Assembly: GCF_001705235.1 (NCBI RefSeq)
Contig: NZ_MCGV01000002.1
Span: forward strand, 124,001-188,000
Length of the DNA: 64,000 nucleotides
Direction: 5' to 3'
From: Clostridium pasteurianum
GTDB taxonomy: Bacteria > Bacillota > Clostridia > Clostridiales > Clostridiaceae
Under the pieces are notes generated by a model. That model made no database searches. It was not told the DNA's origin and worked only from the letters and a program-made list of their open reading frames with translations. The translations under genes and the position numbers were made by a program. This document shows, in pieces, positions 7,173 through 16,575 of this stretch; position 1 is the first letter of the stretch, and every line of letters starts with the position of its first letter.

Positions 7173-9122
7173 ATGAAGGATGACAATTTAAATTATATTT
7201 TAGAGATTCTTACACAAGAATCAGACTACACTACTGTTCATTATATAGCAAAAAAATTAAATGTATCTAAAAAAACCGTTTACAATTATATTAATTCTGA
7301 TGAAATGAAAACGCTTTTAAAAAAATGTTCCATTGAAAAAAAACAAAATAAAGGAATTAAGATAATTGGCTCAGAAGAAGATATTTTAGAAGTTAAAAGA
7401 GTTTTAGAATTATCAAATCCAAATAAAAATGTATTTAATGATGATTGTACATCTTGTATATTGAGAATCCTTTTTACTAGTAAAGATCCATACATTACAA
7501 AAACATTCTCTAAAGAACTTCATAAAAGTCAGACAAGCATAATTAATGAACTTGATAAAATTTCCGCATATTTAGAAAAAATGAATATACATTTAATCAA
7601 AAAAAAGAATTTTGGAATTACCATATGTGGTGACGAAAGGACTATAAGAGAAGCGTTTAAGGAATTATGCATCAATACTATTTTTTCAGACAAGGATACT
7701 AAAAAGACAAAAAATATCTATGATACTAGGCTAACAGAAGAAATGTATACAAAAATTCAAACTATCTTTAATGAGCTGAATATAAAAAGTATTATAAGAT
7801 GTATAAATTTATCAGAAAATGTGCTAAACAACAAGTTTACAGAAAATGATTTTTACACTTTACTTATTAAATTAAGCATACTGGTATCAAGGATAAAAAT
7901 CGGTAAAAAAATTATAAATAATAATGCTTACTTAAAAAACATCAATGAATTTCTAGCAGCACAAATTATATCAATTAATTTAGAGCAAAACTTTAAAATT
8001 AAAATTAGTACAGATGAAATATATGAAATTACAACATATATCCTATCATCTAGAAATCAAAAGGATAACATAAATTATGAGGACATAAAATCAAAAAATA
8101 CGGTAATGGTTAAGAAATTCATAGTAAGTATCAGCAATTATTTAGGAATTAATTTTATTGATGATAATGAATTATTTAAAAATTTATTACTTCACTTAAA
8201 ACCAGCCATTAGAAGGATAAAATTTGGACTTAAATCTGACAATCCACTACTCGATAGAATTAAGTATGAATACACAGGAGTTTATAGTGTTGTTTTGACA
8301 TCCATAGATGAACTTGAAAAAGAATGCGGTATATACTTTGATGCCAATGAAATAGGTTATATATGCTTGCATGTAGTAGCTGCCGCTAATAGAATACATC
8401 AAGGAAGATACTTAAAAACTTGCTTAATATGCGATGGAGGAATAACTATATCAAAATACCTTGAAAGCGTTATCAAAAAAGAAATTAAAGAAATTAATAT
8501 TATTAAAACATTAACAAGTGATTCAATAAATAAAGAAACTTTCAGTGATTTTGATTTAATTTTAGATTCAACCAATGCATTAACAATAGACAGCAAAAAC
8601 TCAATAAAAATAAATGAATTTATAGAGATTAATGAAATCAATAAAATTAAAGATTGGATACTAAATAAACAACTAAACTTATCTAATTCCCATATGGGAA
8701 TAGATTTTTTAAAAAAGAATGTCTTTATATTTAAAGAAAATATGAAAACACGAAAAGAAGTTTTAGATAAATTTGGAAAGTATCTTGAAAGTATCAAGTA
8801 TGTAAAAAATGGCTATACTAAAAGTTTATTTGACCGTGAGGAAAAAACACCAACTTCGGTTGGAAGATTAATTGCAGTACCCCATGGATCAAAGGATTTA
8901 GTTAATATACAATCATTAATCATAATAAAACTATTAAAACCAATTCCTTGGGGAGATCAAGAAGTTGACATGGTTATGTTACTATCATTAAATTTCGATA
9001 ATAATGACCAGACTAAATACTTTTTCAAAAAACTGTATGAAATTATTTCTGATGAAAATTTGTTAAGTAAGCTTAAAAAAGTAGAAAATTTAAATGAATT
9101 AGAAATTTTATTTAGAGAGTGA
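7173..9122 (+). CDS. PRD-domain transcriptional activator of a PTS operon (BglG/MtlR/LicR type)
   Basis: 649-residue multi-domain regulator. N-terminal HTH (about 18-40, HYIAKKLNVSKKTVYNYIN) and a second DNA-binding segment, two PTS-regulation domains (about 190-400, the second with GYICLHVVAAANR), an EIIB-like region (CLICDGGITISKYL) and a C-terminal EIIA-like domain (RLIAVPHGSKD). PTS phosphorylation of the PRD and IIA/IIB-like domains tells it whether sugar is being taken up. It lies 9 bases before the IIA gene, so it is the first gene of the operon it presumably controls. Confidence 0.9.
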   Translation: MKDDNLNYILEILTQESDYTTVHYIAKKLNVSKKTVYNYINSDEMKTLLKKCSIEKKQNKGIKIIGSEEDILEVKRVLELSNPNKNVFNDDCTSCILRILFTSKDPYITKTFSKELHKSQTSIINELDKISAYLEKMNIHLIKKKNFGITICGDERTIREAFKELCINTIFSDKDTKKTKNIYDTRLTEEMYTKIQTIFNELNIKSIIRCINLSENVLNNKFTENDFYTLLIKLSILVSRIKIGKKIINNNAYLKNINEFLAAQIISINLEQNFKIKISTDEIYEITTYILSSRNQKDNINYEDIKSKNTVMVKKFIVSISNYLGINFIDDNELFKNLLLHLKPAIRRIKFGLKSDNPLLDRIKYEYTGVYSVVLTSIDELEKECGIYFDANEIGYICLHVVAAANRIHQGRYLKTCLICDGGITISKYLESVIKKEIKEINIIKTLTSDSINKETFSDFDLILDSTNALTIDSKNSIKINEFIEINEINKIKDWILNKQLNLSNSHMGIDFLKKNVFIFKENMKTRKEVLDKFGKYLESIKYVKNGYTKSLFDREEKTPTSVGRLIAVPHGSKDLVNIQSLIIIKLLKPIPWGDQEVDMVMLLSLNFDNNDQTKYFFKKLYEIISDENLLSKLKKVENLNELEILFRE

Positions 9123-9131
9123 GGCAATAAC

Positions 9132-9581
9132 ATGAACATAAAAGAAATCATAAAAAAGGAAAATATTTTACTCCACATAGATGCAAATTCAAAAATAGAA
9201 GCTTTTAATCTATTAGCTGAATCATTAGAAAAAACAGGAGTTGTTACAAATAAAGATTTATATGTACAGGATGTTTTAGAAAGAGAAAAAGAGTTTAGTA
9301 CAGGAATAGGATTTGGATTTGCCATTCCTCATGCAAAATCAAAATATGTAACTAAAGCTTCTGTGGCTGTTGGAAGACTAAAAAAATCCATTAAATACGA
9401 TTCAATAGACGATGAGCCAATAAACTTTATGTTTATGATTGCGGTTCCAATACAAAATAATGATGAGCATTTAAAAATACTTAGTACACTTTCAAGAAAA
9501 TTTATTGATGAAGATTTTAGGAACGCTTTAGAAAAAGCAACTACTAAAGATGAGATTATGTCAACATTAGAATTAATCTAA
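9132..9581 (+). CDS. PTS fructose-family EIIA component
   Basis: 149-residue EIIA domain protein. His67 in FGFAIPHAKSKY is the expected phosphorylation site; the later DEPINFMFMIAVP and NDEHLKILSTLSRKF segments are typical of the fructose/mannitol IIA family. It passes phosphate from HPr to the IIB domain of the next gene, 35 bases downstream. Confidence 0.92.
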   Translation: MNIKEIIKKENILLHIDANSKIEAFNLLAESLEKTGVVTNKDLYVQDVLEREKEFSTGIGFGFAIPHAKSKYVTKASVAVGRLKKSIKYDSIDDEPINFMFMIAVPIQNNDEHLKILSTLSRKFIDEDFRNALEKATTKDEIMSTLELI

Positions 9582-9616
9582 TTAAATATATTTTAATTTT
9601 ATAAGGGGGAATTATA

Positions 9617-11002
9617 ATGAAAAAAATAGTAGCTATATCAGCATGTCCTACGGGTGTTGCTCATACTTATATGGCCGCAGCAGCACTGGAAAAAAGTGCA
9701 AAGGAATTGGGTATTCAAATAAAAGTAGAAACCCAAGGTGCTTCCGAGCCTGAAAACGTTTTAACTCAAAAAGATATATCAGAAGCAGATTTAGTTTTAA
9801 TTGCGGCTGCTAAAAAAGTAGACTTAAGCAGGTTTGAAGGTAAAAAACTAGTAGAAGTTTCAATTAATAAAGTAGTTAGAGATGCCAAGGCAGTTCTTGA
9901 AGAAGTAATTAATAAGGAGGACGTATCAATTTTTGAACTGGCAGCCGAACATAAGAAGAAGAAAAAAGCTCAGCAGGTTGGAGTATACAAACATTTAATG
10001 ACAGGTGTTTACACAATGCTTCCATTTGTTATAGCAGGAGGTATTTTAATAGCTTTAAGCTTCGCCTTTGGTATACACGCAAGTGATCCAAAAGATCCAA
10101 GTTATAATATAATAGCTGGAGCTTTAAATAAAATTGGAGGCGATGTTGCTTTTGGATTAATGGTACCTGTTTTAGCTGCTGGAATTGCATATTCTATAGC
10201 TGGCAAGGAAGGTATTGTATCCGGTATGGTTGCCGGTATGCTTGCTAAACTTCTTGGAGCAGGTTTTCTTGGAGGATTAGTTGGAGGACTATTTGCAGGA
10301 TACTTAACAGCTTTTCTCATTAAAAATGTTAAACTTCCTAAAGCAGTAGCATCTCTGAAAACTCTTATAATAATTCCTTTATTAAGTGTTTTTATTACAG
10401 GCTTTGTAATGATATTTGTTGTAGGTACTCCAGTAAAATACTGCTTAGATTCACTAACTTATTTCTTAAAGGGACTTGGCACAACCAATGGAGCATTATT
10501 TGGAGCTGTATGTGGTCTTATGATGGCAGCAGATATGGGAGGTCCTTTAAACAAAGCAATTTCAACCTTCTGCATTGGATTAATGTCAACAGGAATATAT
10601 GCGCCGATTGCTGCTTGTATGGTGGCAGGAATGACTCCTCCACTTGGACTTGCATTAGCAACGATATTATTTAAAGATAAATTTACTGATGAAGAAAAAG
10701 AAGCCGGTAAATCATGCTGGATACTTGGATTATCATATATAACAGAAGGTGCAATACCTTTTGCAGTAGCAGATCCACTTCGCGTTATTCCATCCTTAAT
10801 GCTTGGCTCAGGTGTTGCAGGTGCAATTTCATTAGGCTTTAATTGTACTTCACTTGCACCTCATGGTGGAATTTGGATAGCCCCTATTCCTAATGTAATA
10901 GGAAACCTCCCAATGTATATAGTTGCTCTAGTTTCAGGTACACTTGTAACATGTTTTTGTGTTGGTCTATTAAAAAAGAAAAAAATTACTGTGGAGGAAT
11001 AA
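9617..11002 (+). CDS. PTS fructose-family EIIBC permease
   Basis: 461-residue fusion. N-terminal IIB domain (1-100) with the phosphorylated Cys10 in AISACPTGVAHTYMAA, a short charged linker (residues 115-123), then a polytopic IIC domain with GIAYSIAGKEG, AADMGGPLNKA and TPPLGLALATILFKDKFT, all characteristic of fructose-type IIC. It imports and phosphorylates a ketose or related sugar. AAGGGGGAAT precedes ATG 9617. The sugar cannot be told from sequence; the aldolase downstream implies a ketose phosphate product. Confidence 0.92.
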   Translation: MKKIVAISACPTGVAHTYMAAAALEKSAKELGIQIKVETQGASEPENVLTQKDISEADLVLIAAAKKVDLSRFEGKKLVEVSINKVVRDAKAVLEEVINKEDVSIFELAAEHKKKKKAQQVGVYKHLMTGVYTMLPFVIAGGILIALSFAFGIHASDPKDPSYNIIAGALNKIGGDVAFGLMVPVLAAGIAYSIAGKEGIVSGMVAGMLAKLLGAGFLGGLVGGLFAGYLTAFLIKNVKLPKAVASLKTLIIIPLLSVFITGFVMIFVVGTPVKYCLDSLTYFLKGLGTTNGALFGAVCGLMMAADMGGPLNKAISTFCIGLMSTGIYAPIAACMVAGMTPPLGLALATILFKDKFTDEEKEAGKSCWILGLSYITEGAIPFAVADPLRVIPSLMLGSGVAGAISLGFNCTSLAPHGGIWIAPIPNVIGNLPMYIVALVSGTLVTCFCVGLLKKKKITVEE

Positions 11003-11005
11003 GAC

Positions 11006-11872
11006 ATGCTTATAAATATGAAAGAGCTTTTAAATGTTGCAAGAGAAAACGGATTTGCAGTTCCTGCCTTTAACATAGGAAGTCTTGAGATTTTAAAATC
11101 TGTAATAGAAAGTGCTGAAAGCTTAAATGCTCCAGTAATTCTTGAAATTCATCCATCTGAATTACAGTACTTAACAGATGCTTTTATAGAAACTGTAAAA
11201 AGAGCAGCTTATGAAACAAAGGTACCTACAGTAATTCATTTAGATCATGGTGGTTCTAAAAAAGATATTATAAGAGCAATTAACTGTGGCTTTACATCAG
11301 TAATGATCGATGGATCTACATTATCTTATGAAGACAATGTAAATATAACTAAAGAAGTAAGTGAAATTGCTCATTGTGTAAACGTATCTGTAGAAGGTGA
11401 AATAGGTACAATCGGAACTACAGGCTTGTCCTTCGAAGGTGGTGCAAGTGAAGTAATTTATACAGATCCAAAAAAAGCTAAGGACTTTATAGAAAAAACT
11501 AACGTAGATACATTAGCAGTAGCTGTTGGAACTGCTCACGGCTTATATCCAAAAGGCTTTAAACCAAATCTAAAATTAAACATAATAAAGGAAATTAAAG
11601 CTATCACAAATATTCCTCTAGTTCTGCACGGAGGTTCTGGAAATCCAGATGAGGAGGTAGCAGCTGCTGCAAAGCTCGGTATATGTAAAGTTAACATATC
11701 AAGTGATGTAAAAAGCGCCTTCTTCAATGAACTAAAAATGTATATGTCAGAAAATCCAAATGCCTATGAGCCAAATGAAATATTTCCTAGCTGCATTTTA
11801 AAAGCCAGCGAAGTAATAAAACATAAGTTAAAATTATTAAATACAATAGATAAAGCAGCTCTGTATAAATAG
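11006..11872 (+). CDS. class II ketose-bisphosphate aldolase (FbaA/GatY/KbaY type)
   Basis: 288-residue zinc aldolase: Asp80 and zinc ligand His81 in HLDHGG, GEIGTIG loop (131-137), zinc ligands His178 (GTAHG) and His208 (LHGGSG), and KVNISSD phosphate site. It cleaves a ketose 1,6-bisphosphate into two trioses. Three bases separate it from the IIBC gene, so it processes the sugar imported by this PTS. No dedicated 1-phosphofructokinase is in the operon, so either the PTS product is a tagatose/sorbose-type phosphate phosphorylated elsewhere, or a chromosomal kinase supplies the bisphosphate. Confidence 0.9.
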   Translation: MLINMKELLNVARENGFAVPAFNIGSLEILKSVIESAESLNAPVILEIHPSELQYLTDAFIETVKRAAYETKVPTVIHLDHGGSKKDIIRAINCGFTSVMIDGSTLSYEDNVNITKEVSEIAHCVNVSVEGEIGTIGTTGLSFEGGASEVIYTDPKKAKDFIEKTNVDTLAVAVGTAHGLYPKGFKPNLKLNIIKEIKAITNIPLVLHGGSGNPDEEVAAAAKLGICKVNISSDVKSAFFNELKMYMSENPNAYEPNEIFPSCILKASEVIKHKLKLLNTIDKAALYK

Positions 11873-11897
11873 TAAAAAACTATACTATCTCATATAA

Positions 11898-11947
11898 ATA
11901 CAGTAAAAGTTCTAAGCTATTGTTAAACTTTTACTGTATCTTTTTTC
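11898..11947 (+). terminator. terminator of the PTS/aldolase operon
   Basis: ATACAGTAAAAGTT (11898-11911) pairs with AACTTTTACTGTAT (11926-11939) and is followed by CTTTTTT. It is symmetrical enough to serve the minus-strand gene ending at 11964 too. Confidence 0.8.
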
Positions 11948-11963
11948 TATTTATGATAAATAA

Positions 11964-12662
11964 TTACTTATTAAATCCTTTTAATTTTTCATCCATTTCA
12001 GCCTGAGTAAACTTTAAATTAGCAAGCCCTTTATCATCGGCTTTAATTCTTTCTATGGTTCCATCCTTATTTATTAAGAACTTACCTTCATAAGAGCAAA
12101 GTGGACTATATACCTCCTTATTTTGGGGGCTTTCAAAAGTTGCAAACAACATAACATTTTGATTAGGGCTCATAACATCTGCACCATTAATTAAACTCTT
12201 AACCGGAGTTATATCATTATTTTTAAACTTGGCATTACCAGTACCATTTCTTAATCTATCAATTATTTTCTTTTGAGTGGTTACTCCCCCTATTTCAGTA
12301 AAAGTTAAAACATCTCCCACATGAATATTTTTGTTATATGCTCTAGTTACTTTTACCTTAGATTCAGTACTAGGTATTTCCAGCCCACCTTTATGATTTT
12401 CATCAAAATAACTTACGCTTAAAACAGTTCCTTGAATTATTACATCAGAATCTTTTATCATATCATCAACATTATTATAGCCTGTCTCAAAATCCACAAT
12501 AGCGTTAACAGTTTTCATGGACTTATGCTGAATTTTTTTCTTTTTAACTTTAACACTTTTCACTTTAACTTTTTTTATCTGAGGGTTTATATCTTCATAA
12601 GGCAAATTTATTAAGAAAAATGCCAAAATTACCACGGGCACTATAATTGCTGCTTTTTTCAT
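11964..12662 (-). CDS. unrecognised membrane-anchored extracellular protein
   Basis: 232-residue protein with a short basic start, one hydrophobic segment (about 4-17) and a lysine-rich linker (KKVKVKSVKVKKKK), then a globular domain that begins FETGYNNVDDMIKDSDVIIQGTV and alternates polar and hydrophobic residues as a beta-barrel would (OB-fold-like pattern). I do not recognise a catalytic motif. AAAGGAGAG precedes ATG 12662; the in-frame start at 12683 overlaps that site. It stands alone between two sugar modules. Confidence 0.6.
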   Translation of the reverse strand: MKKAAIIVPVVILAFFLINLPYEDINPQIKKVKVKSVKVKKKKIQHKSMKTVNAIVDFETGYNNVDDMIKDSDVIIQGTVLSVSYFDENHKGGLEIPSTESKVKVTRAYNKNIHVGDVLTFTEIGGVTTQKKIIDRLRNGTGNAKFKNNDITPVKSLINGADVMSPNQNVMLFATFESPQNKEVYSPLCSYEGKFLINKDGTIERIKADDKGLANLKFTQAEMDEKLKGFNK

Positions 12663-12864
12663 AAAATACTCTCCTTTTGCCATTTGGCTATATGTCTATG
12701 GGTTTATTATTATATAATACATAATTTATAACATTTTTTCAATGTTGTTAATTATTGTTATAAGCTGTCTAAAAGTAGATTTTTAAAAAAAATAATATAT
12801 TTGCAATAACCCATAACTGTAATGTTATCTGCAAAATTATACTTATTATGCCTGCTCATACCCA

Positions 12865-12893
12865 TTGACAAATTCAATTTAGTATTATATATT
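12865..12893 (+). promoter_or_regulatory. promoter of the LacI-type regulator
   Basis: TTGACA at 12865-12870 and TATATT at 12888-12893 with a 17-base spacer, immediately upstream of the operator at 12902. Confidence 0.6.
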
Positions 12894-12901
12894 AAAAATA
12901 A

Positions 12902-12916
12902 GAAAAACGTTTTCTC
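12902..12916. promoter_or_regulatory. LacI-family operator 1 (autoregulatory)
   Basis: GAAAAACGTTTTCTC has a perfect AAAACGTTTT core (12904-12913). It sits at the expected transcription start, between the promoter and the GGGAGG ribosome site. The same core recurs at 13999 and 14231. Confidence 0.7.
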
Positions 12917-12927
12917 TGGGAGGATGT

Positions 12928-13983
12928 ATGGATAAAAGAGTAACTCTAAAAGATATATCTAAAAAGTTAAATATTTCATTAAGTACAGTTCACAAAGCAA
13001 TCTATGGTAAAAAGGGTGTAAGTGAAGCTACTCGTAAAAAAGTACTTGAGGCAGCAAATGAAATGGATTTCAGAATCAATATTATTGCATCTACTTTAAA
13101 GAGAAAGGCAATAAAAATAGCCGTTGTACTGCCTGAAGCATCAGGTGAGGAACGCTACTTTTATAAGGATATATGGAATGGAATAGATGGAGCAAAAGAA
13201 TCACTAAAGGATTTTAATGTAGAAATAGTAAAAGTACCTTTTAAGGGAACAGATTATAAGCTGCAAAAACAAATTCTTGAAGATGTGTACTCTAAGTATT
13301 CAACTTCAATTAGCGGACTGATTACTGTACCCTGGAACTTATCAAAATTAGATCCTATAATTGATAAATTTGCTGATTCAAGCATTCCTGTTGTCACAAT
13401 AAATGCTGATGCTCCACAAAGTAAAAGAATTGCATGTATAGCTCCCCCATCTAAAAAAATTGGTATGATTGCAGGAGAACTTATGAGTAAAATGATAAGT
13501 TCATCAGGTAAAGTTATTGTTATAAGTGGTAATAAAGAAACAACTATTCACACAAAAATTGTTGAAGGTTTTATAAAAACAATGTCCAGCGAATTACCAT
13601 CAATAGATATAATACAAATTATTGATAGTAATCCCGACAATACCTATGTAACTCTAAAGGATTTTTTCACAAAATTTCATGATATAAAAGGAATATATTC
13701 TAATAACTCTAGAAGTACACTGCTTATAGGAAAAATTATAACTGAAATGAATCTAAAAAATAAGTTTAAAGCTATAGGTACTGACCTCTTTGATGAATCA
13801 ATAAAATTTTTAAAAGAGGATGTAATTCAAGCAATAATATATCAAAATCCATATATGCAGGCTTATGAGGGAGTAAACTTTCTTTTTAATTATATAATCC
13901 AGAAGGAAGTAACTATTCCATATGAATTTAATCAGGTAGCAATTGTTCTAAAAAATAATATTGGTTTTTATACAAACAACTAA
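12928..13983 (+). CDS. LacI/GalR-family sugar repressor
   Basis: 351-residue repressor. HTH at about 5-27 (VTLKDISKKLNISLSTVHKAI) with a hinge helix (VSEATRKKVLEAANEMDF), then a periplasmic-binding-protein-like effector domain (62-345; KIAVVLPEASGEERYFY, KVIVISGN, AIGTDLFD). The N- and C-lobes look closest to sugar-binding type 1 folds. Three AAACGTTT operators lie at its own promoter and before the MFS gene, so it probably represses both and is released by the transported sugar or its phosphate. Confidence 0.88.
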   Translation: MDKRVTLKDISKKLNISLSTVHKAIYGKKGVSEATRKKVLEAANEMDFRINIIASTLKRKAIKIAVVLPEASGEERYFYKDIWNGIDGAKESLKDFNVEIVKVPFKGTDYKLQKQILEDVYSKYSTSISGLITVPWNLSKLDPIIDKFADSSIPVVTINADAPQSKRIACIAPPSKKIGMIAGELMSKMISSSGKVIVISGNKETTIHTKIVEGFIKTMSSELPSIDIIQIIDSNPDNTYVTLKDFFTKFHDIKGIYSNNSRSTLLIGKIITEMNLKNKFKAIGTDLFDESIKFLKEDVIQAIIYQNPYMQAYEGVNFLFNYIIQKEVTIPYEFNQVAIVLKNNIGFYTNN

Positions 13984-13998
13984 TTTTTTTAGGTTTAG

Positions 13999-14012
13999 GG
14001 AAAACGTTTCTC
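13999..14012. promoter_or_regulatory. LacI-family operator 2
   Basis: GGAAAACGTTTCTC, core AAACGTTT at 14002-14009, just after the regulator stop codon and upstream of the MFS gene. Confidence 0.6.
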
Positions 14013-14230
14013 ATTTTAGTTATTAAATTATATTAAAAATTATAAGAGTAAACTTATATTTATAGTTTATTCTAAAATTACAGGTATAAATATTTTTAAT
14101 AAAATTAGCCTTATGCTTTGATTTTAAAGTGTTTTACCTTATATATCAAAGTATCTTTACTTATATACTAATTATGTTAAAATAGTTTCAATTTTCCCAA
14201 GTAAACGATTAAAGCTTCTTACTTTTGTAG

Positions 14231-14243
14231 AAAAACGTTTTTT
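14231..14243. promoter_or_regulatory. LacI-family operator 3
   Basis: AAAAACGTTTTTT, about 55 bases before ATG 14296 and 230 bases from operator 2, a spacing that would allow looping. The 312-base gap 13984-14295 otherwise holds AT-rich promoter DNA only. Confidence 0.6.
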
Positions 14244-14295
14244 AAAATTTTGCATTATTTAAAAAAACTATATAAAATGAAAGGGATGTATTAAT

Positions 14296-15681
14296 ATGAC
14301 TAATAAAAAAAGCAGCTCTGAATTATCTTATATAATACTAATAACCGTAATTGCAGCACTAGGAGGAACTCTATTTGGATACGATCAAGGAGTTATTTCA
14401 GGAGCATTAAACTTTTTTAGTGTGCATTTTCATTTAAATCAAACAACCGTTGGTTTTGTTTCTGGTGTTCTAGCCCTAGGTGCAATGGGCGGATGTCTTT
14501 TAGCTGGGTTTTTAACTGATCATCTTGGTAGAAAAAAAGTTATGCTTTTAGCTGGATGTCTATTTACATTGTCAAGTTTAGTCTTAGCAATTTCTCAATC
14601 AGTTGAAATTTTAATTTTAGGTCGTATTCTTTCTGGAATAGCCATTGGAATGGCATCAACTGTTGTTCCTTTGTATATTTCAGAAGTAGCACCTGCTAAA
14701 ATCCGTGGAACACTTGTTAGTGCAAACCAGCTTGCTTTTGCTATTGGAATGACTACAGTATTTATAGTTAATGCAATTATCGCTAATACTCATGCTCTTG
14801 CGTGGAATGTTGCACTTGGATGGCGTTTTATGTTTGGATCAGGAATGGTTCCTGCAATAATTTTCTTTGTTTTATCTTTTGTTATTCCTGAAAGTCCAAG
14901 ATTCTTAATTAAAGTTGGTAAAGCCAAAGAGGCTGAAGCTGTTTTAATTAGACTTAACGGTGAAGAAACTGCAAAGAAAGAAGCTTTACAAATTGAAGAC
15001 AGCATTAAATCAGAAAAGAAAGGTTTAATCTCAGAATTATTTGCCCCTGGTGTAAGATTTGCTTTTCTAATAGCAATACTAGCAGCTGTCTTCCAACAAT
15101 TAACTGGAACAATTGCAGTTGGTTACTACGCTCCTGCTATATTTAAAATGACAGGTGTAGGTACTAATGCATCATTAATTGAAACTATTGGAATAGGTGT
15201 AATTAAGATAATTTTTGTTGCTATTTTTATGTTATACATTGATAAACTTGGAAGAAAAAAATTATTGAGAAATGGTGCTTTAGCTATGGTTGTTGCACTA
15301 CTTTTACTAAGCATTCTATTCAGCATTGGAAAATTCAACATGGTTATAGATGTATTAATTTTAATAGGCGTTTTGGCTCATACTGCTGCTTATGAATTAT
15401 CTTGGGGCGGCGGAGCATGGGTAATTGTTTCCGAAGTATTCCCAACAAGTATACGTGGAAGAGCCTTATCTTTTTCATCAATGGCTATGTTCTTAACATC
15501 TTACTTTGTTACACAATTTTTCCCAATAATGCTTTCTAAACTTGGTGCTCCTGTAACCTTTGGTGTGTTTGCTGTATTCTGCATTATTATGGCAATATTT
15601 GCTGCTAAAATGCTTCCTGAGACCACAGGAAAATCTTTAGAGGAGATAGAAGCGTACTTTAAAGAAAAAAGCACTCATTAG
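14296..15681 (+). CDS. sugar:proton symporter (MFS sugar-porter family)
   Basis: 461-residue, 12-segment transporter of the XylE/GalP/AraE type. Signature motifs: GYDQGVISGAL in segment 1, DHLGRKK after segment 2, ISGIAIG..PLYISEVAP, PESPRFL before the central loop, DKLGRKK in the second half, WGGGAWVIVSEVFP, and PETTGKSLEEIE at the C-terminus. AAAGGGATG precedes ATG 14296. Probably imports a hexose or pentose under control of the LacI-type repressor upstream; the SGNH hydrolase follows 22 bases later. Confidence 0.92.
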   Translation: MTNKKSSSELSYIILITVIAALGGTLFGYDQGVISGALNFFSVHFHLNQTTVGFVSGVLALGAMGGCLLAGFLTDHLGRKKVMLLAGCLFTLSSLVLAISQSVEILILGRILSGIAIGMASTVVPLYISEVAPAKIRGTLVSANQLAFAIGMTTVFIVNAIIANTHALAWNVALGWRFMFGSGMVPAIIFFVLSFVIPESPRFLIKVGKAKEAEAVLIRLNGEETAKKEALQIEDSIKSEKKGLISELFAPGVRFAFLIAILAAVFQQLTGTIAVGYYAPAIFKMTGVGTNASLIETIGIGVIKIIFVAIFMLYIDKLGRKKLLRNGALAMVVALLLLSILFSIGKFNMVIDVLILIGVLAHTAAYELSWGGGAWVIVSEVFPTSIRGRALSFSSMAMFLTSYFVTQFFPIMLSKLGAPVTFGVFAVFCIIMAIFAAKMLPETTGKSLEEIEAYFKEKSTH

Positions 15682-15703
15682 TCTCTAGAAAGGACCGATA
15701 AAA

Positions 15704-16378
15704 TTGATAAACTCAAATATATTTGAAAATGCCATAATAAACTGTTTTGGCGACTCTACTACCTGGGGAGATAATGGCCTTGGAACTGGTGGAAATCAAA
15801 TTTCATGGACTACTCAAATCCAGAAATTCTTAAAATTTAAAACTGTACGCAACTATGGACTAAATGGTTCAAGAATGGCCATTACTGCAGATAGAGATGA
15901 CAGCTTTATTGAACGTTATGAAAGAATGGACAATAATGCCGATATTATTACAGTTCTAGGTGGTGTTAATGATTTCCAGCACGATGTACCTTTAGGCAAC
16001 ATAACTTCTACTGATCCATATTGCTTTTATGGTGCCCTAAATACCATTATCACAGGTTTACTTGAAAAATATCCGGATAAAGTAATAATTTTCATGACAC
16101 CTATGAAAAATGATTTTGTACATCCTGTTAAAAAATATCCAAATTCATTTACTTTTAATAAAGCTCACTTAAAACAAATTGATTATGTAAATGCTATAAA
16201 GGATGTATGTGATTATTACAGTATTCCAGTACTTGATTTATATAGTGAAAGTGGTATTTCACCATTTAACGAAAACCAAGCAGCACTATATATGCCTGAT
16301 AAATTACACTATAGTGAAGCCGGTTACCTAAGACTTGCAAAAAAAATTGCTGGATACTTAAGTAATATACAGTTGTAA
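15704..16378 (+). CDS. SGNH/GDSL-family hydrolase
   Basis: 224-residue esterase-like protein. Ser18 in CFGDSTTWGDNG is the nucleophile, GGVND carries the oxyanion Asn, and the catalytic Asp-His pair is in MPDKLHYSEAGY near the C-terminus. No signal peptide, so it is cytoplasmic. TTG start at 15704 with GAAAGGA 9 bases upstream. Being co-operonic with a sugar symporter, it may remove acyl groups from imported acylated sugars; this is inference. Confidence 0.85.
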   Translation: MINSNIFENAIINCFGDSTTWGDNGLGTGGNQISWTTQIQKFLKFKTVRNYGLNGSRMAITADRDDSFIERYERMDNNADIITVLGGVNDFQHDVPLGNITSTDPYCFYGALNTIITGLLEKYPDKVIIFMTPMKNDFVHPVKKYPNSFTFNKAHLKQIDYVNAIKDVCDYYSIPVLDLYSESGISPFNENQAALYMPDKLHYSEAGYLRLAKKIAGYLSNIQL

Positions 16379-16444
16379 TAGAAAAGCATATAAGTGCATC
16401 GGTTCCCCCAAAAACTTAGATGCATTTTATATAAATATAGACCA

Positions 16445-16493
16445 TCTGCGGCATAAGACTTATAAATTTTTTATGCTGCAGCGGGTTTTTTTG
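16445..16493 (+). terminator. terminator after the SGNH hydrolase
   Basis: CTGCGGCATAA (16445-16455) pairs with TTATGCTGCAG (one mismatch, ends 16482), then CGGG and TTTTTTT. Confidence 0.7.
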
Positions 16494-16575
16494 TTGAAAA
16501 TCACAGGTAAACAATGGCTTAACATCATGTAATTTCAATTTATGAAAATTAATTAATAGTATAGGAGAGATTTGA

